The position numbers and the translations under genes were made by a program. A DNA stretch of 64,000 nucleotides from Lactonifactor longoviformis DSM 17459. GTDB taxonomy: Bacteria; Bacillota; Clostridia; Lachnospirales; Lachnospiraceae. The stretch is from NCBI RefSeq assembly GCF_900129135.1, contig NZ_FQVI01000011.1, positions 1 through 64,000 of the forward strand. The letters are read 5' to 3'. Of the stretch, positions 7,741 to 16,921 are shown piece by piece; the stretch's first letter is position 1, and each line of letters starts with the position of its first letter. The notes below the pieces were generated by a model that made no database searches, had not been told where the DNA came from, and saw only the letters and a program-made list of their open reading frames with translations.

Positions 7741-8318
7741 CTATCTTCAAATTTTTTTTCTATCTCCTGAAGCATCCTGGCATAGGATAAGAATTCTCCT
7801 GCCATCTTCTCTTTGTCCTCACATGTTCTCTTATAGCAGATCCTATGCTCCATACTAGCCCAAAAATCCATAGACATTGTACGAAGCTGAATCTCAACAG
7901 GAAAATACGCCATGCCGTCTTCATAGTATACCGGTACCCCCAGAACAAGGTGATAACTTCTGTATCCGTTAGGCTTTGGTTCTCTTACATAGTCTCTCTC
8001 TTTTATGAGCACCAAATCTCCCTGCTTTTTAATGGTGACAACAAGATGGTATATATCTTCCTCAAAGTAGCAAATCACCCGGATTCCGGCTATATCCTGC
8101 AGGTTTTCTTTTGCGTCCTCGGGCTTGGATTTAAGCTTCAGCCGCTTTAATTTGCCTTCAATACTTTCCTTTTTCTTAATCCTGTGCTGAATATAGTGAA
8201 TCGGACAATTCTGGTACTTTTCTTCCAGATTGTGATTCAATGCCTCCAGTCTGGACATCAGAATCTGGCTGGCATCCATATACGGCTGTACTAAATCATT
8301 ATACTGCTCTATTGTCAT
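7719..8318 (-). CDS. Small alarmone synthetase (RelA/SpoT synthetase domain)
   Basis: The 199-residue single-domain protein contains the RelA/SpoT nucleotidyltransferase fold without the HD hydrolase or TGS/ACT domains. Visible motifs are RIKKKESIEGKLKRL (about 46-60), DIAGIRVICYF (about 74-84), NGYRSYHLV (about 116-124) and VEIQLRTMSMDFWASMEH (about 138-155). Such proteins (RelQ/YjbM type) make (p)ppGpp from ATP and GTP or GDP during stress. It is monocistronic with AAAGGGGAG before ATG 8318. Its C-terminal residues come from repeat copy 2. Confidence 0.9.
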   Translation of the reverse strand: MTIEQYNDLVQPYMDASQILMSRLEALNHNLEEKYQNCPIHYIQHRIKKKESIEGKLKRLKLKSKPEDAKENLQDIAGIRVICYFEEDIYHLVVTIKKQGDLVLIKERDYVREPKPNGYRSYHLVLGVPVYYEDGMAYFPVEIQLRTMSMDFWASMEHRICYKRTCEDKEKMAGEFLSYARMLQEIEKKFEDSTGDRSI

Positions 8319-8429
8319 AAATACTCCCCTTTATATGTATATCCAGTGTCCTCACCACAACCACCACTTTATCCCAGAATTGTGTCTATTCTGTGATAAA
8401 AGCTTAAAACTACTATTAAGAATAGCGGT

Positions 8430-8473
8430 AAGAAAGGCAGGTGCTGTCATGCCAAACAGCTCCTGCCTTTCTT
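8430..8473 (-). terminator. Terminator after nagA
   Basis: Arms 8430-8447 and 8456-8473 form a stem of about 17 bp with one mismatch. Together with the T-rich stem end on the minus strand, it lies directly downstream of the nagA stop at 8485. Confidence 0.7.
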
Positions 8474-8484
8474 AGCAGTAAACT

Positions 8485-9588
8485 CTAAATTACCTGGATA
8501 AGATTCAGTTTGTCATCCACAAGCAACAGATCAGCCTCTTTGCCCACTGTCACAGATCCGGTTCTGTCATAGATTCCTATGCTTTTCGCGGGATTTCTTG
8601 TTGCCGCCAGAACTGCCTCTTCCTCCGGCACTCCGAAAGAAATTGCCTTTCTCATGCAGTCAAACAGATTAGTAGCCGAACCTGCTATGGTTCCGCTGTC
8701 CAGCACTGCTTTCTGGTCTTTCACTGTTACTCTTTGTCCTCCCAGCTCATAGGTACCATTCTCCATACCGGTTGCCATCATAGAATCACTGATAAGTGCC
8801 ACACGCTCTGGCCCAAACATCCTAAAGGTTGCTCTCACCACTGAAGGATGAATGTGGATTCCGTCACTGATTAACTCCACAACACACTGAGGATCATCCA
8901 TTGCCGCCCCGATAAGACCAGGTTCCCTATGGGTAAATGGCTGCATCGCATTATACAAGTGAGTAATATGATGCGCACCCCGCCTCATTGCTTCTCTGGC
9001 CACCTCATAATCTGCTGAAGTATGACCCAGAGAAATGCACACCTCATCCTTTAATTCATCAATAAACTCCATGGCTCCCTCTGCGGTAGGCGCCAGAGTC
9101 ACCAATCGAATCAAATGACCGCACCTCTCATTGCATTCCCGGAAGAATTCCACATCAGGCCTGACAATATATTCCTCTACATGGGCGCCCTTCTTTTTCA
9201 CATCAATAAAGGGACCCTCCATATTAATTCCGGGAATAGAGGCACAGCCTTCTTTTTCGCCCACTTCTGCGGCTGTACCAAAGATGGCAAGCAGCTGCTC
9301 TTTGGGCAGTGTCATAGAGGTCGGGCAGTAAGAAGTAATTCCATGCTCCCTCTGATACCTTAGAATTATTTCAAGGCCTTTTACATCTCCATCGGAAAAA
9401 TCGTGGCCATATGCACCGTGGCTGTGGATATCTACCAGGCCCGGAATCACCTTCTTTCCCGCCGCGTCTATCTCAGTTACATCTGTCACTTCCTCCCGGG
9501 AAGCCACAATTTTATGGTTCTCAATAAAAATATCCCGAACCGTGTACTTTCCATCTTCCCCGAAGACAGAACCATTTCTAATTATCAT
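8485..9588 (-). CDS. nagA: N-acetylglucosamine-6-phosphate deacetylase
   Basis: NagA removes acetate from GlcNAc-6-phosphate to give glucosamine-6-phosphate in the cytoplasm. The 367-residue amidohydrolase shows IPGLVDIHSHGAYGHDFSDG (about 49-68) with the metal-site histidines, GHTSADY near 188, HLYNAMQPFTHREPG near 210-224 and the catalytic-aspartate region ISDSMMATGM near 266-275. It starts 3 bp after the nagB stop, so the two form an operon with the deaminase first. The ribosome binding site (TAAGGA) is unusually close to the ATG, consistent with translational coupling to nagB. Confidence 0.96.
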   Translation of the reverse strand: MIIRNGSVFGEDGKYTVRDIFIENHKIVASREEVTDVTEIDAAGKKVIPGLVDIHSHGAYGHDFSDGDVKGLEIILRYQREHGITSYCPTSMTLPKEQLLAIFGTAAEVGEKEGCASIPGINMEGPFIDVKKKGAHVEEYIVRPDVEFFRECNERCGHLIRLVTLAPTAEGAMEFIDELKDEVCISLGHTSADYEVAREAMRRGAHHITHLYNAMQPFTHREPGLIGAAMDDPQCVVELISDGIHIHPSVVRATFRMFGPERVALISDSMMATGMENGTYELGGQRVTVKDQKAVLDSGTIAGSATNLFDCMRKAISFGVPEEEAVLAATRNPAKSIGIYDRTGSVTVGKEADLLLVDDKLNLIQVI

Positions 9589-9591
9589 TCC

Positions 9592-10335
9592 TTACAGCAC
9601 TCCTTTTTCTCTGCATAAGGAGAGAGCTGCTTCATCTGCAATAATTACTACATCCGTGTGCAGCTGCAGGGCGGAAGCAGGCACCTGAGGGGTAATTGGT
9701 CCAAAACAAGAATCATAAACGGCCTGGGCTTTTCCTTGACCGGAAGCTACCAGCAGAATTTTTTTAGCAGACATGATATTGCCTACTCCCATGGAATACG
9801 CATATTTCGGCACATCATCAATGCTGTCAAAAAATCTGGCATTAGCCTGAATTGTACTCTCTGTCAATGCGACGCAGTGGGTTCCCTTTTCAAATGAATC
9901 TGAAGGTTCATTAAACCCAATATGTCCGTTGCCGCCGATTCCCAGCAGCTGTAGGTCCACGCCGCCTGTAGCTTCTATCACTTTATCGTATCTGCCGCAC
10001 TCATAGGCAGCATCCTCTTCCAGTCCGTTTGGCACAAAGGTATTTTCCTTATTAATATTTACATGGTCAAAAAGATTTGTATTCATAAAATACCGGTAAC
10101 TCTGATCATTATCGCCCGGAAGTCCTTTATATTCATCCAGATTAACTGTTGTCAGTTTGGAAAAATCAAGATCTCCCTGCTCATACCATTTTACCAGCTG
10201 CTGATAAGTTCCTACAGGTGTAGAGCCTGTGGCAAGCCCTAAAACCGCATCAGGCTTCATAAGAATCTGCGCTCCAATAATACTGGCCGCCTTTTTGCTC
10301 ATTTCCTCATAATCCTTAACTGCATAAATCACCAT
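9592..10335 (-). CDS. nagB: Glucosamine-6-phosphate deaminase
   Basis: NagB converts glucosamine-6-phosphate to fructose-6-phosphate and ammonia, feeding amino sugars into glycolysis. The 247-residue protein shows LATGSTPVGTY (about 34-44), NLDEYKGLPGDNDQSY (about 65-80) with a catalytic aspartate, and GIGGNGHIGFNEPSDSF (about 132-148). It is followed at once by nagA. AAGGAG lies 11 nt before ATG 10335. No amino-sugar transporter or regulator gene is adjacent, so uptake must be encoded elsewhere. Confidence 0.97.
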   Translation of the reverse strand: MVIYAVKDYEEMSKKAASIIGAQILMKPDAVLGLATGSTPVGTYQQLVKWYEQGDLDFSKLTTVNLDEYKGLPGDNDQSYRYFMNTNLFDHVNINKENTFVPNGLEEDAAYECGRYDKVIEATGGVDLQLLGIGGNGHIGFNEPSDSFEKGTHCVALTESTIQANARFFDSIDDVPKYAYSMGVGNIMSAKKILLVASGQGKAQAVYDSCFGPITPQVPASALQLHTDVVIIADEAALSLCREKGVL

Positions 10336-10773
10336 ATTACCCCAATCTCCTTTTCATCATTATTTATTATGATCACCTTTGCAATCATCATTATAAAACC
10401 TGTTGATAGTAATTTCAATATATTAGCCAATTTTGAAAATACTTTCAAAAATTGTGCATAATACACGTAAAATATGTAATAGAAAGAAATAAAAATAGGC
10501 TGTTTTACTTTCTCCCTAAAAGTATTTTCGGCCCGTTTCAACAGATTTTATATTCATATAACAGTGTAAATATATCATTTTCCTGTGCAAAACACAAGAA
10601 AAAAACTGACTGACAGAATTCACTGTGGAAGGGTGGGGATTTAAACACCCCCTCCCAAGCCTTGGCAATCTCGCCTGGGTTTGCTAATTGCCCATTTATT
10701 CATGAAATAGGAACGCATAACAAAGGCTGTACTGAGTAATATCCAGCCTGCAAGAATTCTGATTTCATCTCAA
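10336..10773. other. Gene-free region upstream of nagBA
   Basis: About 440 bp between two minus-strand genes. It contains an inverted repeat TTTTGAAA-ATAC-TTTCAAAA at 10431-10450, about 95 bp before nagB, a plausible operator. A second GAAAATACTTT-like word lies inverted at 10519-10530. The part near 10630-10660 is G/C rich (a GGGTGGGG tract facing CACCCCC). A short hydrophobic minus-strand frame of about 40 codons at roughly 10640-10765 has no credible start and may be a gene remnant. Confidence 0.4.
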
Positions 10774-11283
10774 CTATTGGCGGTGAAGAAGTCTCTTTTT
10801 CAGTACTCTGACTTTGTTAATATGTCTGCTTGTATAAATTACAGCTGTTATTAGTGCACCCAGGGCCAGCCCTTCACAGAAGTCCGCAAATGCCCCCGGA
10901 ACTCTTCCCCCTGCCATCCCCGTACAGTCCAAAACTAAGAAAATGAGAAAAGATATTACGCCCACCCAGGCAAAAACATGCAGTTTTTTCATCAGCTTTA
11001 TCTTCTCATCGCTGCTATAGTCTGCAACCTTCAAAACCGTCTCTTTTAATTCTTTATCCATTATTATCCCGCCTTTCCTTTCTCCATCAATCAGTTCCCC
11101 GATCTCTACCTCATAAAAATCTGCTATCTCAATGAGAAGATCCAAATCCGGCATATTACTGCCAGTCTCCCATCTTGATATAGTCCTTCCTGATACATTT
11201 AATTGTTCAGCCAGTTGTTCCTGGGTCAGCCCTTTTTCCTTCCGCAGTTCTTTAAAGAAACTGCCAGTTTTTTTCTGATCCAC
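10774..11283 (-). CDS. Helix-turn-helix (Cro/CI-type) protein with membrane tail
   Basis: The 169-residue protein has an N-terminal XRE-type DNA-binding domain (residues about 8-62; LTQEQLAEQLNVSGRTISRW is the helix-turn-helix) and a C-terminal part with two hydrophobic segments (about 100-120 and 135-155). Membrane-tethered HTH proteins of this layout are common in Lachnospiraceae and their signals are unknown. GTG at 11283 is chosen because AAAGGAGG lies 7-8 nt upstream; a longer reading frame to 11358 lacks such a site. Its target is not evident; a neighbouring alpha/beta hydrolase gene lies upstream in the same direction. Confidence 0.8.
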   Translation of the reverse strand: MDQKKTGSFFKELRKEKGLTQEQLAEQLNVSGRTISRWETGSNMPDLDLLIEIADFYEVEIGELIDGERKGGIIMDKELKETVLKVADYSSDEKIKLMKKLHVFAWVGVISFLIFLVLDCTGMAGGRVPGAFADFCEGLALGALITAVIYTSRHINKVRVLKKRLLHRQ

Positions 11284-11404
11284 GGCAAAGCCTCCTTTCA
11301 GCCATATAGTAACATTTGACAGCAGAGAATATACACGACACAAAGCGGGATATGTCATATATTTGCTGTGAAAAGCAGGTAGACATGGAATGTCTGGGTA
11401 TATT

Positions 11405-12271
11405 TTATCCCTTCTCCGTCAGGAACTCAGTAATAACCCTCACGTACCTTTCTGTCTCCAGCAGCATGGCCAGATGCCCTCCGCTGATATCTCTGCGGAC
11501 CACAGGCTCGGGCATGATATCTTCCAGGGCCTTTTTCACAGTACAGTTAAATGTAGTATCTTTCTCTGACAGCATCAGCAGTACCTTTCCTCTGTACTTA
11601 ACAAAATCCTCCGGTGTGTGATCCCAGCAATTCTTAAGATCCAGAACCAACCCGCAGACGTGCTCCACATAGGAAACCGGCAGTTCTTCCATAAGCACAC
11701 GCACAAACTGAGCTACATATTCTTTCTGGCCCTGGCTGTACCCTGCCAGCTTCTTATTCACCATAGGCCAGAGTGCTGATTTTATAAGTCCCAGGGGAAC
11801 ATGCCGGAGGACCTTGGTGATCTGCTGCAGTTCTCTGATCAGTTCCTCCATCCCTTCTTTTCCTTCTCTGCCCATGTCCCTGGCCAGGGTTCCTGTATTC
11901 GTCAGGATCAGGCCTTCGACTGCCTCAGGGTGATTTTTAGCCAGTACCTGTGCCATCAGTCCCCCGTAGGACTGTCCGAACAAATAGTTTCGCTCTGATC
12001 CAATCCTGGTCAGAAGGGCAGCCACTGCATCTGTCAGTTCCCTGCAGGTTGCGTATCCCTCCTGATAATCAAAAGCCAGTACAGAGTATTCGGAAGACAG
12101 GGACTGAAAAATCTCCCAGAACAATTCCGTTTTCCCAATTCCTCCTGTAAATAATACGATGGTAATTTCACCGCCTCTGTGATATCTGTAAAAAAACTCT
12201 TTTCTTTCGATCTCTGCTCTCTGCAGAGGATATGCCTTGTGGAATCTCCTCAATTCGTCCTGTATACTCAT
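11405..12271 (-). CDS. Alpha/beta hydrolase
   Basis: The 288-residue protein has an alpha/beta-hydrolase fold: an oxyanion-region strand (TIVLFTGGIGKTELFW, about 37-52), the nucleophile elbow GQSYGG (about 99-104, serine nucleophile), and a late histidine in SGGHLAMLLETE (about 264-275). The acid is probably the aspartate in LMLSEKDTTF. The substrate cannot be told from sequence; esterase or peptidase activity is possible. It lies in the same direction as the MATE gene upstream, about 60 bp from it, with GAGGAG before ATG 12271. No signal peptide is present, so it is cytoplasmic. Confidence 0.82.
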   Translation of the reverse strand: MSIQDELRRFHKAYPLQRAEIERKEFFYRYHRGGEITIVLFTGGIGKTELFWEIFQSLSSEYSVLAFDYQEGYATCRELTDAVAALLTRIGSERNYLFGQSYGGLMAQVLAKNHPEAVEGLILTNTGTLARDMGREGKEGMEELIRELQQITKVLRHVPLGLIKSALWPMVNKKLAGYSQGQKEYVAQFVRVLMEELPVSYVEHVCGLVLDLKNCWDHTPEDFVKYRGKVLLMLSEKDTTFNCTVKKALEDIMPEPVVRRDISGGHLAMLLETERYVRVITEFLTEKG

Positions 12272-12334
12272 AAGCTCTCCTCACCTGATCTGTCCTCTAG
12301 TAGATACTATGATTCTACCACGGAAAACGTCTTC

Positions 12335-13663
12335 TTAATACCCGTATTTCTTCTTATACTTTTCAAAAAAAGAGAAGGACAGCACTGCCGCCATCAGTTC
12401 CGAGGCTGGCACTGCCAGCCACAGTCCGTCCAGTCCCCACAGCACAGGGAGTGTCACGACTGCGCCTGTCAGGAATAGAAATGTTCTGCTGAAGGAGATA
12501 ATTGCAGAGATCAGGCCATTGGACAATGCCGTAAAAAGCATGCTGGAAAAAGTATTAAAGCCCACCAGGAGCAGAGCAGCAGAAAAGAGTTTATTTCCGT
12601 GTATGGCTAACAGATATGCTTCTGTTCCCGGATTTGCAAATACCCCAACCAGGACCTCTGAACCGGCAACTGCACATATTGTTGTAACTGCAGCAACCAG
12701 GCCGATAAAGAATAAGCTGATGTTTCTAAGCTTCCTCAGTTTTTCCCTGTTATTCTCACCATAGAAATAGCTGAGAAGAGGAGATACTCCAAACATATAC
12801 CCCATATACAAGGCACTCATGAACCCAAACACATAAAAAATAATAGTGCTGGCGGCAACTCCGGCCTCACCTGCGTATCTGAGCATACACTGGTTAAACA
12901 GCAGCATCACAACACCGCTTACCAGGTTGCCTGAGAATTCGGAAAAGCCGTTAGAAGCCGTCTTCAGAAGTATTCCCGGCCGGAATCCGGGCATGGCAAA
13001 ACGGAGCATATGCTTTTTGCGCATAAAGTATACTATCATAGTGAGGCAGGGAATCATCATTCCCATACCGCTGGCAATGGCTGCCCCTTTCATTCCCATA
13101 GAAAACACTTTTATCAGCAAATAATCAAATATGATATTGAAGATCCCCCCAAAGATGGAACTAAACATGGCAAGGCCGGATCCGCCGGAGGCGATAACAT
13201 ACATCTCAAGATTGGAAAACAGCAGATGAAAGACTGCAAAAAACATATAAGAAAACAGATATTCTTTACAGTAAAGGGAAACCTCCGCGGAAGCATGGAA
13301 AACCCCCGACAGCTGCCCTGCAAAAACAGTTCCCGCAATTGTTAAAATGCCCCCTGTCAGCAAATTGCAGAGCATCAGCATGGTAAAATCCTCACATGCC
13401 TCCCTGTGCCGCCCCTCTCCCATCTTTTTCATAACAACAGCGCTCCCCCCGGAAGCAAACATCGCGGCAACTGCCGTGAGGATATTAAAGTATGGGGAAA
13501 TCAGTGTCAGCGCAGACAGCGCCGTCTCACCTATCAAATTTGCCACAAATATACCATCAACCATGGAATACAGTGACTGTACCAGTGTCATTACAATTGT
13601 AGGCAGCGTGAACTTCAGTATGCTGCCCATACGAATGGGTTTTTGATAAATCTCATGAATCAT
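12335..13663 (-). CDS. MATE-family multidrug efflux transporter
   Basis: The 442-residue protein has about twelve membrane segments in two homologous halves and belongs to the MATE/MOP exporter family. These exchange sodium or protons for cationic drugs or metabolites. Visible signatures include TLPTIVMTLVQSLYSMVDG near residues 18-36. Start 13663 is chosen because GGGAGG lies about 9 nt upstream; a longer frame to 13744 runs through the promoter. The divergent gene encodes a MerR-type regulator, and the promoter between them has the MerR layout. A paralogous MATE/MerR locus lies at 39491-41744. Confidence 0.9.
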   Translation of the reverse strand: MIHEIYQKPIRMGSILKFTLPTIVMTLVQSLYSMVDGIFVANLIGETALSALTLISPYFNILTAVAAMFASGGSAVVMKKMGEGRHREACEDFTMLMLCNLLTGGILTIAGTVFAGQLSGVFHASAEVSLYCKEYLFSYMFFAVFHLLFSNLEMYVIASGGSGLAMFSSIFGGIFNIIFDYLLIKVFSMGMKGAAIASGMGMMIPCLTMIVYFMRKKHMLRFAMPGFRPGILLKTASNGFSEFSGNLVSGVVMLLFNQCMLRYAGEAGVAASTIIFYVFGFMSALYMGYMFGVSPLLSYFYGENNREKLRKLRNISLFFIGLVAAVTTICAVAGSEVLVGVFANPGTEAYLLAIHGNKLFSAALLLVGFNTFSSMLFTALSNGLISAIISFSRTFLFLTGAVVTLPVLWGLDGLWLAVPASELMAAVLSFSFFEKYKKKYGY

Positions 13664-13713
13664 TGCGAATAAACCTCCCTGTCCTGACTTGCATTGCGGA
13701 ATGCCCTTTGGGT

Positions 13714-13744
13714 ATAATAAAGGATACAGTAACTGTAAAGTCAA
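13714..13744 (-). promoter_or_regulatory. MerR-type promoter of the MATE gene
   Basis: On the minus strand, TTGACT (13744-13739) and TATTAT (13719-13714) are separated by 19 bp, the overlong spacer typical of MerR-activated promoters. The spacer contains the perfect dyad TACAGTTACTGTA, so the divergent regulator probably untwists this promoter when it binds drug. Confidence 0.75.
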
Positions 13745-13771
13745 GAAAGAATTTTACGGAGGAGGATGCCA

Positions 13772-14593
13772 ATGAACCCTCAAAAACAAGTGTTTACCGC
13801 CGGTGAATTCGCCCGGCTGACAGGCGTTAACAAGAGAACGCTGCACTATTACGATGATATCGGCCTGTTCTCTCCTGCCCAAAAGGGCAGCAACGGATAC
13901 CGGTACTATACTTATGAACAGAGCCTGACTCTGGAAATGCTTCTGGCCCTGCGGGAAGCAGGTATGTCAATCAATGAAATCAAGCATTATATGGACCGCC
14001 GATCCGCGGAACTTTTTCACGAAATGGTTCGTCAAAAGACCTCTGAAATTGATGCCTCTGTCAGAAGGCTGAAAGCCATAAAGGAGATTCTGGAAGAAAA
14101 AGATGAAATGCTGACCCTCTCTGAATCGGCAAAGCTGAATCAGATTACTATAAAAGACTGCCCGGAGGAATATCTGGCAGTAAGTCCGGCTGTCTCTGAT
14201 ACAGGGCAGGAGATAGCTGCACTCATCCGGCACATGAAGGAAGTAACGGCCTATACTCCCTACCGGAAAAGCTTCGGCAGTATGCTGTCGGCAGAGAAGA
14301 TTCAGACAGGCAATTACACGGATTATGACTATCTGTTTACAAGAATCAGCCGGCCCAAAACAAAAAAAGGCCTTTACAGAAAGCCCAAAGGCAGGTACCT
14401 TCAGGCTTACTGTAAAGGAAGCTGGGATTATATCCCTTCTGTATATCAAAAGCTTATGGCTTATGCGGATTCCCACGGGTTACTGCTGTGCGGATATTCG
14501 TATGAGATAGGATTAAACGAGATGGCAATCACCCGTATGGAAGAATATGTGACTCTCATATCTATTCTGTGTACAGAACGTACTGACGCCTGA
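13772..14593 (+). CDS. MerR-family transcriptional regulator with GyrI-like effector domain
   Basis: The 273-residue protein has an N-terminal MerR DNA-binding domain (FARLTGVNKRTLHYYDDIGL, about residues 11-30), a coiled-coil linker near 80-115 and a C-terminal GyrI-like ligand-binding domain (about 125-270), as in BmrR. It is divergent from the MATE gene, and the shared 108-bp gap carries a 19-bp-spacer promoter with a dyad. It probably senses a MATE substrate. ATG 13766 overlaps the GGAGGAGG tract, so ATG 13772, with better spacing, is preferred. It is an intact paralogue of the frameshifted gene at 40928-41744. Confidence 0.88.
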   Translation: MNPQKQVFTAGEFARLTGVNKRTLHYYDDIGLFSPAQKGSNGYRYYTYEQSLTLEMLLALREAGMSINEIKHYMDRRSAELFHEMVRQKTSEIDASVRRLKAIKEILEEKDEMLTLSESAKLNQITIKDCPEEYLAVSPAVSDTGQEIAALIRHMKEVTAYTPYRKSFGSMLSAEKIQTGNYTDYDYLFTRISRPKTKKGLYRKPKGRYLQAYCKGSWDYIPSVYQKLMAYADSHGLLLCGYSYEIGLNEMAITRMEEYVTLISILCTERTDA

Positions 14594-14596
14594 CCT

Positions 14597-16189
14597 TTAC
14601 ACCTGCAGTATCCTTGCCAGATCTTCTTTCGGGGTACTGATAGGCGCAATGTGATACTTCTCTTCCAGATAGTTCAGTACATTTTCAGAGACAAAGGCAG
14701 GCAGAGTTGGACCCAGATATATATTCTGTATTCCCAGATGAAGAAGGGTCAGAAGAATACATACTGCTTTTTGTTCGTACCAGGAGAGAACCATAGACAG
14801 AGGCAGCTCATTCACACTGCAGTCAAAGGCTTTTGCCAGTTCCACTGCCACCATTATAGCGCTGTAAGCATCGTTGCACTGTCCCATATCCAGGATTCTG
14901 GGCAGCCCGCATACCGTTCCCAGATCCATGTCGTTAAAACGATATTTTCCGCATGCCAGAGTGAGAATCAAGCTGTCCTCAGGTGCCTCCTGCACAAATT
15001 CCGTGTAATAATTTCTTCCTGCTTTCGCTCCGTCACAGCCTCCTACCAGGAAGAAATGACTGATTTTTCCGGATTTGACACCTTCAATCACAGTGTCGGC
15101 AGCTCCTAAGACAGCGTCTTTGCCGAATCCGGTGGTCACCTGTGTCCCTCCGTTTATGCCTGTAAATGTCATATCCTCCGGATATCCCCCCAGCTGCAGG
15201 GCTTTTTCTATTACAGGTGTGAAATCCTTTTCCCCGCCGATATGAGTCATCCCCGGATAGGAAACTACTTCGGTAGTAAACACTCTGTCCTTATAGCTGT
15301 CTCTCGGCGGCATAAGGCAGTTTGTGGTAAACAGTACCGGTGCAGGCAGATCGGCAAATTCCTTCTGCTGGTTCTGCCAGGCGGTACCGTAATTTCCTTT
15401 CAGGTGGGTATACGCCTTTAATTTTGGATACGCATGTGCCGGAAGCATTTCTCCATGCGTAAAAACATTGATTCCTTTTCCTTCTGTCTGTTCCAGAAGA
15501 AGCTGCAGGTCGCGCAGATCATGTCCGCTTACTACAATGAAAGGGCCTTTCGGGACAGAAAGTGAAACAGTTACGGGAGAAGGAATCCCGTAAGCAGTTG
15601 TATTTGCCCTGTGGAGAAGCTCCATACATTTCAGGTTAACCCCGCCCACCTCCAGGACCAGGGGGAGCAGCTTTTCCATAGGGAGTTCCGCTCCCACTGC
15701 AAACATTCCTTTGTAAAAAAACTGATTTACCTCTTCGTCCGAATATCCCAGCACCATAGCATGATAGGCATAGGCCGCCATTCCTCTTAATCCGAACAGC
15801 AGAAGGGATTTTAGCGAACGGATATCGGGTTCATCCTTCCAAAGCTTCTCCATATCGTATTCGTCATTTCTCCCGCAGGGCGTCCTGCACACAGAGCACT
15901 GTGATACCAGAGCCTCCTTCTCTCTTCTCACTTTTTCAATCTGTGCCTGAATGGAATCCTGATCAAAGTTTACATTTGTCAGTGTGATAAATAATCCCTC
16001 AATCATAGCGCGGTGGGTACTCTCCTGAGGCATAGTTCCCTCTGCAGCCCTGGCCAGTGCTATGAGAGCTCCTGTCAGTTCATCCTGCAGCCTGGCAACA
16101 TCTGCACTTTTTCCGCAGACTCCGGCTTTTCCTGTACATCCGGTGCATCCTGCTGTCTGTTCACATTGATAACAAAACATGTTTTCCAT
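14597..16189 (-). CDS. hcp: Hydroxylamine reductase / hybrid cluster protein
   Basis: Hcp carries a 4Fe-4S cluster and a hybrid Fe-S-O cluster, and reduces hydroxylamine or nitric oxide during nitrosative stress. The 530-residue protein begins with the cluster motif CYQCEQTAGCTGCTGKAGVC (residues 5-24). Later cluster ligands are seen in GVNLKCMELLH, in TNCLMPP (about 310-316), and in LACGKYRF and GLPRILDMGQCND. It lies 39 bp downstream of a ferredoxin gene in the same direction, its likely electron donor, and has AAGGAG before ATG 16189. Confidence 0.95.
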   Translation of the reverse strand: MENMFCYQCEQTAGCTGCTGKAGVCGKSADVARLQDELTGALIALARAAEGTMPQESTHRAMIEGLFITLTNVNFDQDSIQAQIEKVRREKEALVSQCSVCRTPCGRNDEYDMEKLWKDEPDIRSLKSLLLFGLRGMAAYAYHAMVLGYSDEEVNQFFYKGMFAVGAELPMEKLLPLVLEVGGVNLKCMELLHRANTTAYGIPSPVTVSLSVPKGPFIVVSGHDLRDLQLLLEQTEGKGINVFTHGEMLPAHAYPKLKAYTHLKGNYGTAWQNQQKEFADLPAPVLFTTNCLMPPRDSYKDRVFTTEVVSYPGMTHIGGEKDFTPVIEKALQLGGYPEDMTFTGINGGTQVTTGFGKDAVLGAADTVIEGVKSGKISHFFLVGGCDGAKAGRNYYTEFVQEAPEDSLILTLACGKYRFNDMDLGTVCGLPRILDMGQCNDAYSAIMVAVELAKAFDCSVNELPLSMVLSWYEQKAVCILLTLLHLGIQNIYLGPTLPAFVSENVLNYLEEKYHIAPISTPKEDLARILQV

Positions 16190-16228
16190 AATATTGATCT
16201 CCTTTTCTCTATCCCGTAACGGGTTATT

Positions 16229-16831
16229 TTACTCCAGAATATTTCCCTTAATTCCGATCGTTGCGGAGTGTACCTGCAAATTTTTCCCGCTGTTTTTCAC
16301 CGCGGTCTCCACTGCCTGCACCATTCCCCGGCAGCAGGGCACTTCCATGCGCACAACCGTAATATCCTTAATCTCATTTTCTATGAGAATTGCGGTCAGT
16401 TTCTCGCTGTAATCTGTACTGTCCAGTTTCGGACAACCGATTAGTGTTACCTTATCCTCCATAAATTCCCGGTGAAAATCTCCGAAGGCATAAGCCGTAC
16501 AGTCCGCGGCAATCAGCAGCCTTGCCTGCTGGTAATAAGGGGCAGTCAAAGGTGCCAGCTTAATCTGTACCGGCCACTGCCGCAGACGTCCATTTAATTT
16601 CTGAGGCTGGTGGCCCGGACATCCCTGGAAAGCGGCTGCCTCCCTCTCTTCAAAAGATATGGCGCCTGCAGGACAGACCGGAAGGCAGTCCCCCAGACCG
16701 TCGCAATAATCTTCCTTTATCAGCCTGGCCTTGTTATCCACCATTTCTATGGCACCTTCATGGCAGACTTTTGCACAAAGACCACAGCCGTTGCACTTTT
16801 CTTCATTAATTTTAATTATTTTTCTCAGCAT
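16229..16831 (-). CDS. Ferredoxin-type 4Fe-4S protein, probable Hcp partner
   Basis: The 200-residue protein starts with a ferredoxin domain: CNGCGLCAKVCHEGAIEM (about 14-31) and CDGLGDCLPVCPAG (about 43-56). In the second motif the usual CxxCxxC spacing is altered (Cys-Asp-Gly-Leu-Gly-Asp-Cys), and in the first the proline after the fourth cysteine is replaced by histidine. The remaining 120 or so residues have scattered cysteines (DCTAYAF, GCPKLD, PCCRGMVQ) and no recognised fold. It precedes hcp and is probably co-transcribed, making it a candidate electron donor. AGGGAGG lies before ATG 16831. Confidence 0.85.
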   Translation of the reverse strand: MLRKIIKINEEKCNGCGLCAKVCHEGAIEMVDNKARLIKEDYCDGLGDCLPVCPAGAISFEEREAAAFQGCPGHQPQKLNGRLRQWPVQIKLAPLTAPYYQQARLLIAADCTAYAFGDFHREFMEDKVTLIGCPKLDSTDYSEKLTAILIENEIKDITVVRMEVPCCRGMVQAVETAVKNSGKNLQVHSATIGIKGNILE

Positions 16832-16877
16832 AACTTCAGCCTCCCTGAGTCAAAATGAATTGTTACTTTTGGTTTCT

Positions 16878-16906
16878 TGACTATCTGAGGAAAGCATACT
16901 ATACTT
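16878..16906 (+). promoter_or_regulatory. Promoter of the Crp/Fnr-family regulator
   Basis: TTGACT at 16878-16883 and TATACT at 16901-16906 are 17 bp apart, reading toward the regulator at 16948. The predicted transcription start is near 16913. Confidence 0.65.
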
Positions 16907-16921
16907 GCAGTAGTAAATCGG

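Noticed and set aside
10329-10541. A 70-codon hydrophobic frame upstream of nagB
   Set aside because: It overlaps the nagB start, contains the inverted repeat likely to be an operator, and lacks a ribosome site.
14651-15109. A 152-codon plus-strand frame opposite hcp
   Set aside because: Antisense shadow of the conserved Hcp coding region, with no protein-like features.
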